Below, one piece after another: positions 62,688 to 64,000 of a DNA stretch of 64,000 nt (position 1 is the stretch's first letter; every line of letters begins with the position of its first letter). Position numbers and translations under genes: made by a program. Under the pieces are notes generated by a model, which did no database searches, had not been told where the DNA came from, and saw only the letters and a program-made list of their open reading frames with translations. Origin of the DNA: Flaviflagellibacter sp963786225 (GTDB taxonomy: Bacteria > Pseudomonadota > Alphaproteobacteria > Rhizobiales > Methylopilaceae); assembly GCA_963786225.1 (NCBI GenBank), contig CAWAYQ010000009.1:1-64000 (forward strand). Direction: 5' to 3'.

Positions 62688-63374
62688 ATGGCGATCGACC
62701 TTGAGGGCATCAACCTGAGCCTCGGCCGCGGCGCCGCCCGGGTCCATATCCTCAAAGACGTCTCGCTCCATATAGGTCATGCCGAACGGATTGGCCTCAC
62801 AGGCCCGTCGGGCTCCGGAAAATCCTCGCTCCTGATGGTGCTCGCCGGCCTGGAGCGGCCGGATTCCGGCCGCGTCTCGGTTCTGGGCGAGGAGTTCGGC
62901 AAGCTGGACGAGGACGACCTCGCCCGCTTTCGCGGCAAAAATATCGGCGTTGTGTTCCAGAGCTTTCATCTCATTCCGACCATGACCGCACTGGAAAACG
63001 TCGCGGTGCCGCTCGAACTCGCGGGCGCTCCCGACGCCTTTGACCGCGCCAGGGCCGAACTCGCGGAAGTGGGCCTCGCGGAACGCATGCATCATTATCC
63101 CGCCGAGCTTTCAGGCGGCGAGCAGCAGCGGGTGGCGCTCGCGCGGGCACTGGCTCCGGGCGCGAAAATCCTCGTCGCGGACGAGCCGACCGGCAATCTC
63201 GACGAGGCAACGGGCGCCAGTGTGGCGGATCTGATCTTTGCCAAGACCCGGGAACGCGGCGCGACGCTTGTGCTCGTCACGCATGACGCCGCTCTGGCCA
63301 AACGCTGCGACCGCGTGGTGCGGATGCGGTCCGGAAAGATCGAGGAAGCGGCATCCGAGGTGGTGACAGCGTGA
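62688..63374 (+). CDS. ybbA: ABC transporter ATPase, YbbA/LolD-like
   Basis: This 228-aa ATPase has Walker A G-P-S-G-S-G-K-S-S, Q-loop F-Q-S-F-H-L-I-P-T-M-T-A-L-E-N-V, signature L-S-G-G-E-Q-Q-R-V-A, Walker B I-L-V-A-D-E-P-T-G-N-L-D and H-loop L-V-T-H-D. This is the MacB/LolD/YbbA group that serves FtsX-type permeases. The start at 62688 gives the usual N-terminus; an ATG ten codons earlier is possible. The partner permease begins at 63591 behind a 216-bp repeat-bearing gap. Confidence 0.93.
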   Translation: MAIDLEGINLSLGRGAARVHILKDVSLHIGHAERIGLTGPSGSGKSSLLMVLAGLERPDSGRVSVLGEEFGKLDEDDLARFRGKNIGVVFQSFHLIPTMTALENVAVPLELAGAPDAFDRARAELAEVGLAERMHHYPAELSGGEQQRVALARALAPGAKILVADEPTGNLDEATGASVADLIFAKTRERGATLVLVTHDAALAKRCDRVVRMRSGKIEEAASEVVTA

Positions 63375-63385
63375 GAACGCTCGGC

Positions 63386-63576
63386 ACCCTCCCTCCCCTG
63401 AATGGGGAGGGCCGACTCGCCGAAGGCGAGCGGGGTGGGGTGATCCCCTCTCCGCACGGACAGGCTTGCCGACATGCGAGCCCCCCACCCCGCTCGCTAC
63501 GCGAGGCCCTCCCCACTGAACTCGGGTGTTCCCGAGTTCAGCTCTTGATGGCCAAGTCGGGTAAACCCGACTTGGC
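63386..63576. repeat. REP-like block with two palindromes between ybbA and ybbP
   Basis: CCTCCCC/GGGGAGG and CTCGC/GCGAG-CGGGGTGGGG stems occur twice in opposite orientation. Two hairpins follow: 63517-63540 (10-bp arms, loop TGTT, core AACTCGG/CCGAGTT) and 63551-63576 (12-bp arms GCCAAGTCGGGT/ACCCGACTTGGC). This matches the organisation at 39172-39356. It sits inside an operon, so it may tune expression of the permease. Confidence 0.75.
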
Positions 63577-63590
63577 TCGGGGAGGAGATC

Positions 63591-64000
63591 ATGAGCGCCT
63601 TCGTCGCGTCTCCGATCGCACCTGGATTTCTGCTGTCGCTGAAACTCGCTCTGCGCGAATTGCGCGGCGGGCTTTCCGGCTTTCGCGTCTTCGTCGCCTG
63701 CCTCGCCCTCGGGGTTGCAAGCATTGCGGGCGTCGGCTCGATCGCACAGGGCCTGCAGGACGGGCTCGCGCGCGAAGGCCGCGCCATTCTCGGCGGCGAT
63801 GTCGCGTTTTCCCTCGTCCATCGCGAGGCGACGACGCAGGAACTCGGCTTCCTCACATCGCGCGGCACGGTCTCGGCGGTCGCGACCATGCGCGCGATGG
63901 CGCGCACCCCATCCGGGGCCGCGGCGCTGACCGAACTGAAGGCCGTGGACGGCGCCTACCCGCTCGCCGGCGGGGTAAAAACAAATCCGCAGTCCTCTCT
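63591..64000 (+). CDS. YbbP-like FtsX-family ABC permease, cut by window edge
   Basis: The first 136 codons are present. The protein opens M-S-A-F-V-A-S-P-I with F-L-L-S-L-K-L-A-L-R-E-L-R-G-G-L, then a TM helix (about 33-52: F-V-A-C-L-A-L-G-V-A-S-I-A-G) and a periplasmic start with L-G-G-D-V-A-F-S-L-V-H-R-E. This is the N-terminus of large (about 850 aa) FtsX-type permeases such as YbbP. GGAGGAG precedes the ATG. With ybbA and the divergent esterase the synteny matches tesA-ybbAP. Confidence 0.9.
   Translation, partial: MSAFVASPIAPGFLLSLKLALRELRGGLSGFRVFVACLALGVASIAGVGSIAQGLQDGLAREGRAILGGDVAFSLVHREATTQELGFLTSRGTVSAVATMRAMARTPSGAAALTELKAVDGAYPLAGGVKTNPQSS

Overview
The window looks like chromosome from a high-GC alphaproteobacterium, most likely Hyphomicrobiales (Rhizobiales) near the Bradyrhizobium/Xanthobacteraceae lineage. 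The support is gene order: hemC-hemD-mitofilin-hemY divergent from tsaD-gpsA; a DUF1674 (SdhAF4-like) gene beside htpX-rsmB-heparinase-purH; a very large NAD-glutamate dehydrogenase; IalB and proline-rich OmpA proteins; and many tripartite tricarboxylate transporter (TTT) genes. There is one tRNA (Thr, CGT). I see no rRNA, CRISPR array, prophage, integrase or transposase.

Layout. 1-2776: a leftward TTT importer (tctC-tctB, start of tctA at the edge) with hairpins between its genes, and an IclR regulator. 2978-7602: rightward glyoxylate-to-glycerate operon gcl-hyi-glxR plus a PanE-like reductase. 7862-10482: a proline-rich OmpA-type envelope protein and a long ribosome hibernation factor. 10707-13209: LysR regulator divergent from mmsA. 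13307-16528: an unrecognised protein, an LVIVD-repeat protein and a CobW-type GTPase. 16708-27194: a leftward catabolic cluster, LysR (CysB type) -> TPP enzyme -> four SMP-30 lactonase-like genes arranged as a duplicated B-A pair -> tctC-tctB-tctA -> amidohydrolase -> possible truncated glcG remnant. 27390-28361: MBL-fold hydrolase. 28488-35672: tRNA-Thr and the heme/mitofilin and tsaD-gpsA-EVE blocks. 36002-39168: DUF1761, acs, periplasmic msrA. 39375-43340: extensin-like protein, ABC exporter, DsbB-like protein with a 57-aa partner, DUF1674. 43440-49441: htpX, rsmB, heparinase-like, purH, a small secreted ORF. 49575-55723: UMF1-type MFS and NAD-GDH. 55804-59537: lemA with two TPM-domain genes; rlmN with a small membrane protein. 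59612-64000: small secreted proteins, DUF1232, pterin dehydratase, thpR, a tesA-like esterase divergent from a ybbA-ybbP-like ABC system that runs off the right edge.

The most distinctive region is the 16.7-26.2 kb cluster. Its genes overlap or nearly touch for most of its length. It joins solute uptake (TTT), a C-C bond forming or cleaving TPP enzyme, paired beta-propeller lactonases and a metal-dependent amidohydrolase, which suggests a dedicated pathway for an unknown sugar-acid or lactone-type substrate.

Four otherwise well conserved genes (hemY, the mitofilin-like gene, the ABC exporter, NAD-GDH) each appear interrupted by a single one-base frameshift. Assembly indels are the simplest explanation, but this needs read-level confirmation. 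Dispersed hairpin (REP-like) elements lie in several intergenic gaps, two of them carrying unusual paired palindromes that share an AACTCGG/CCGAGTT core.
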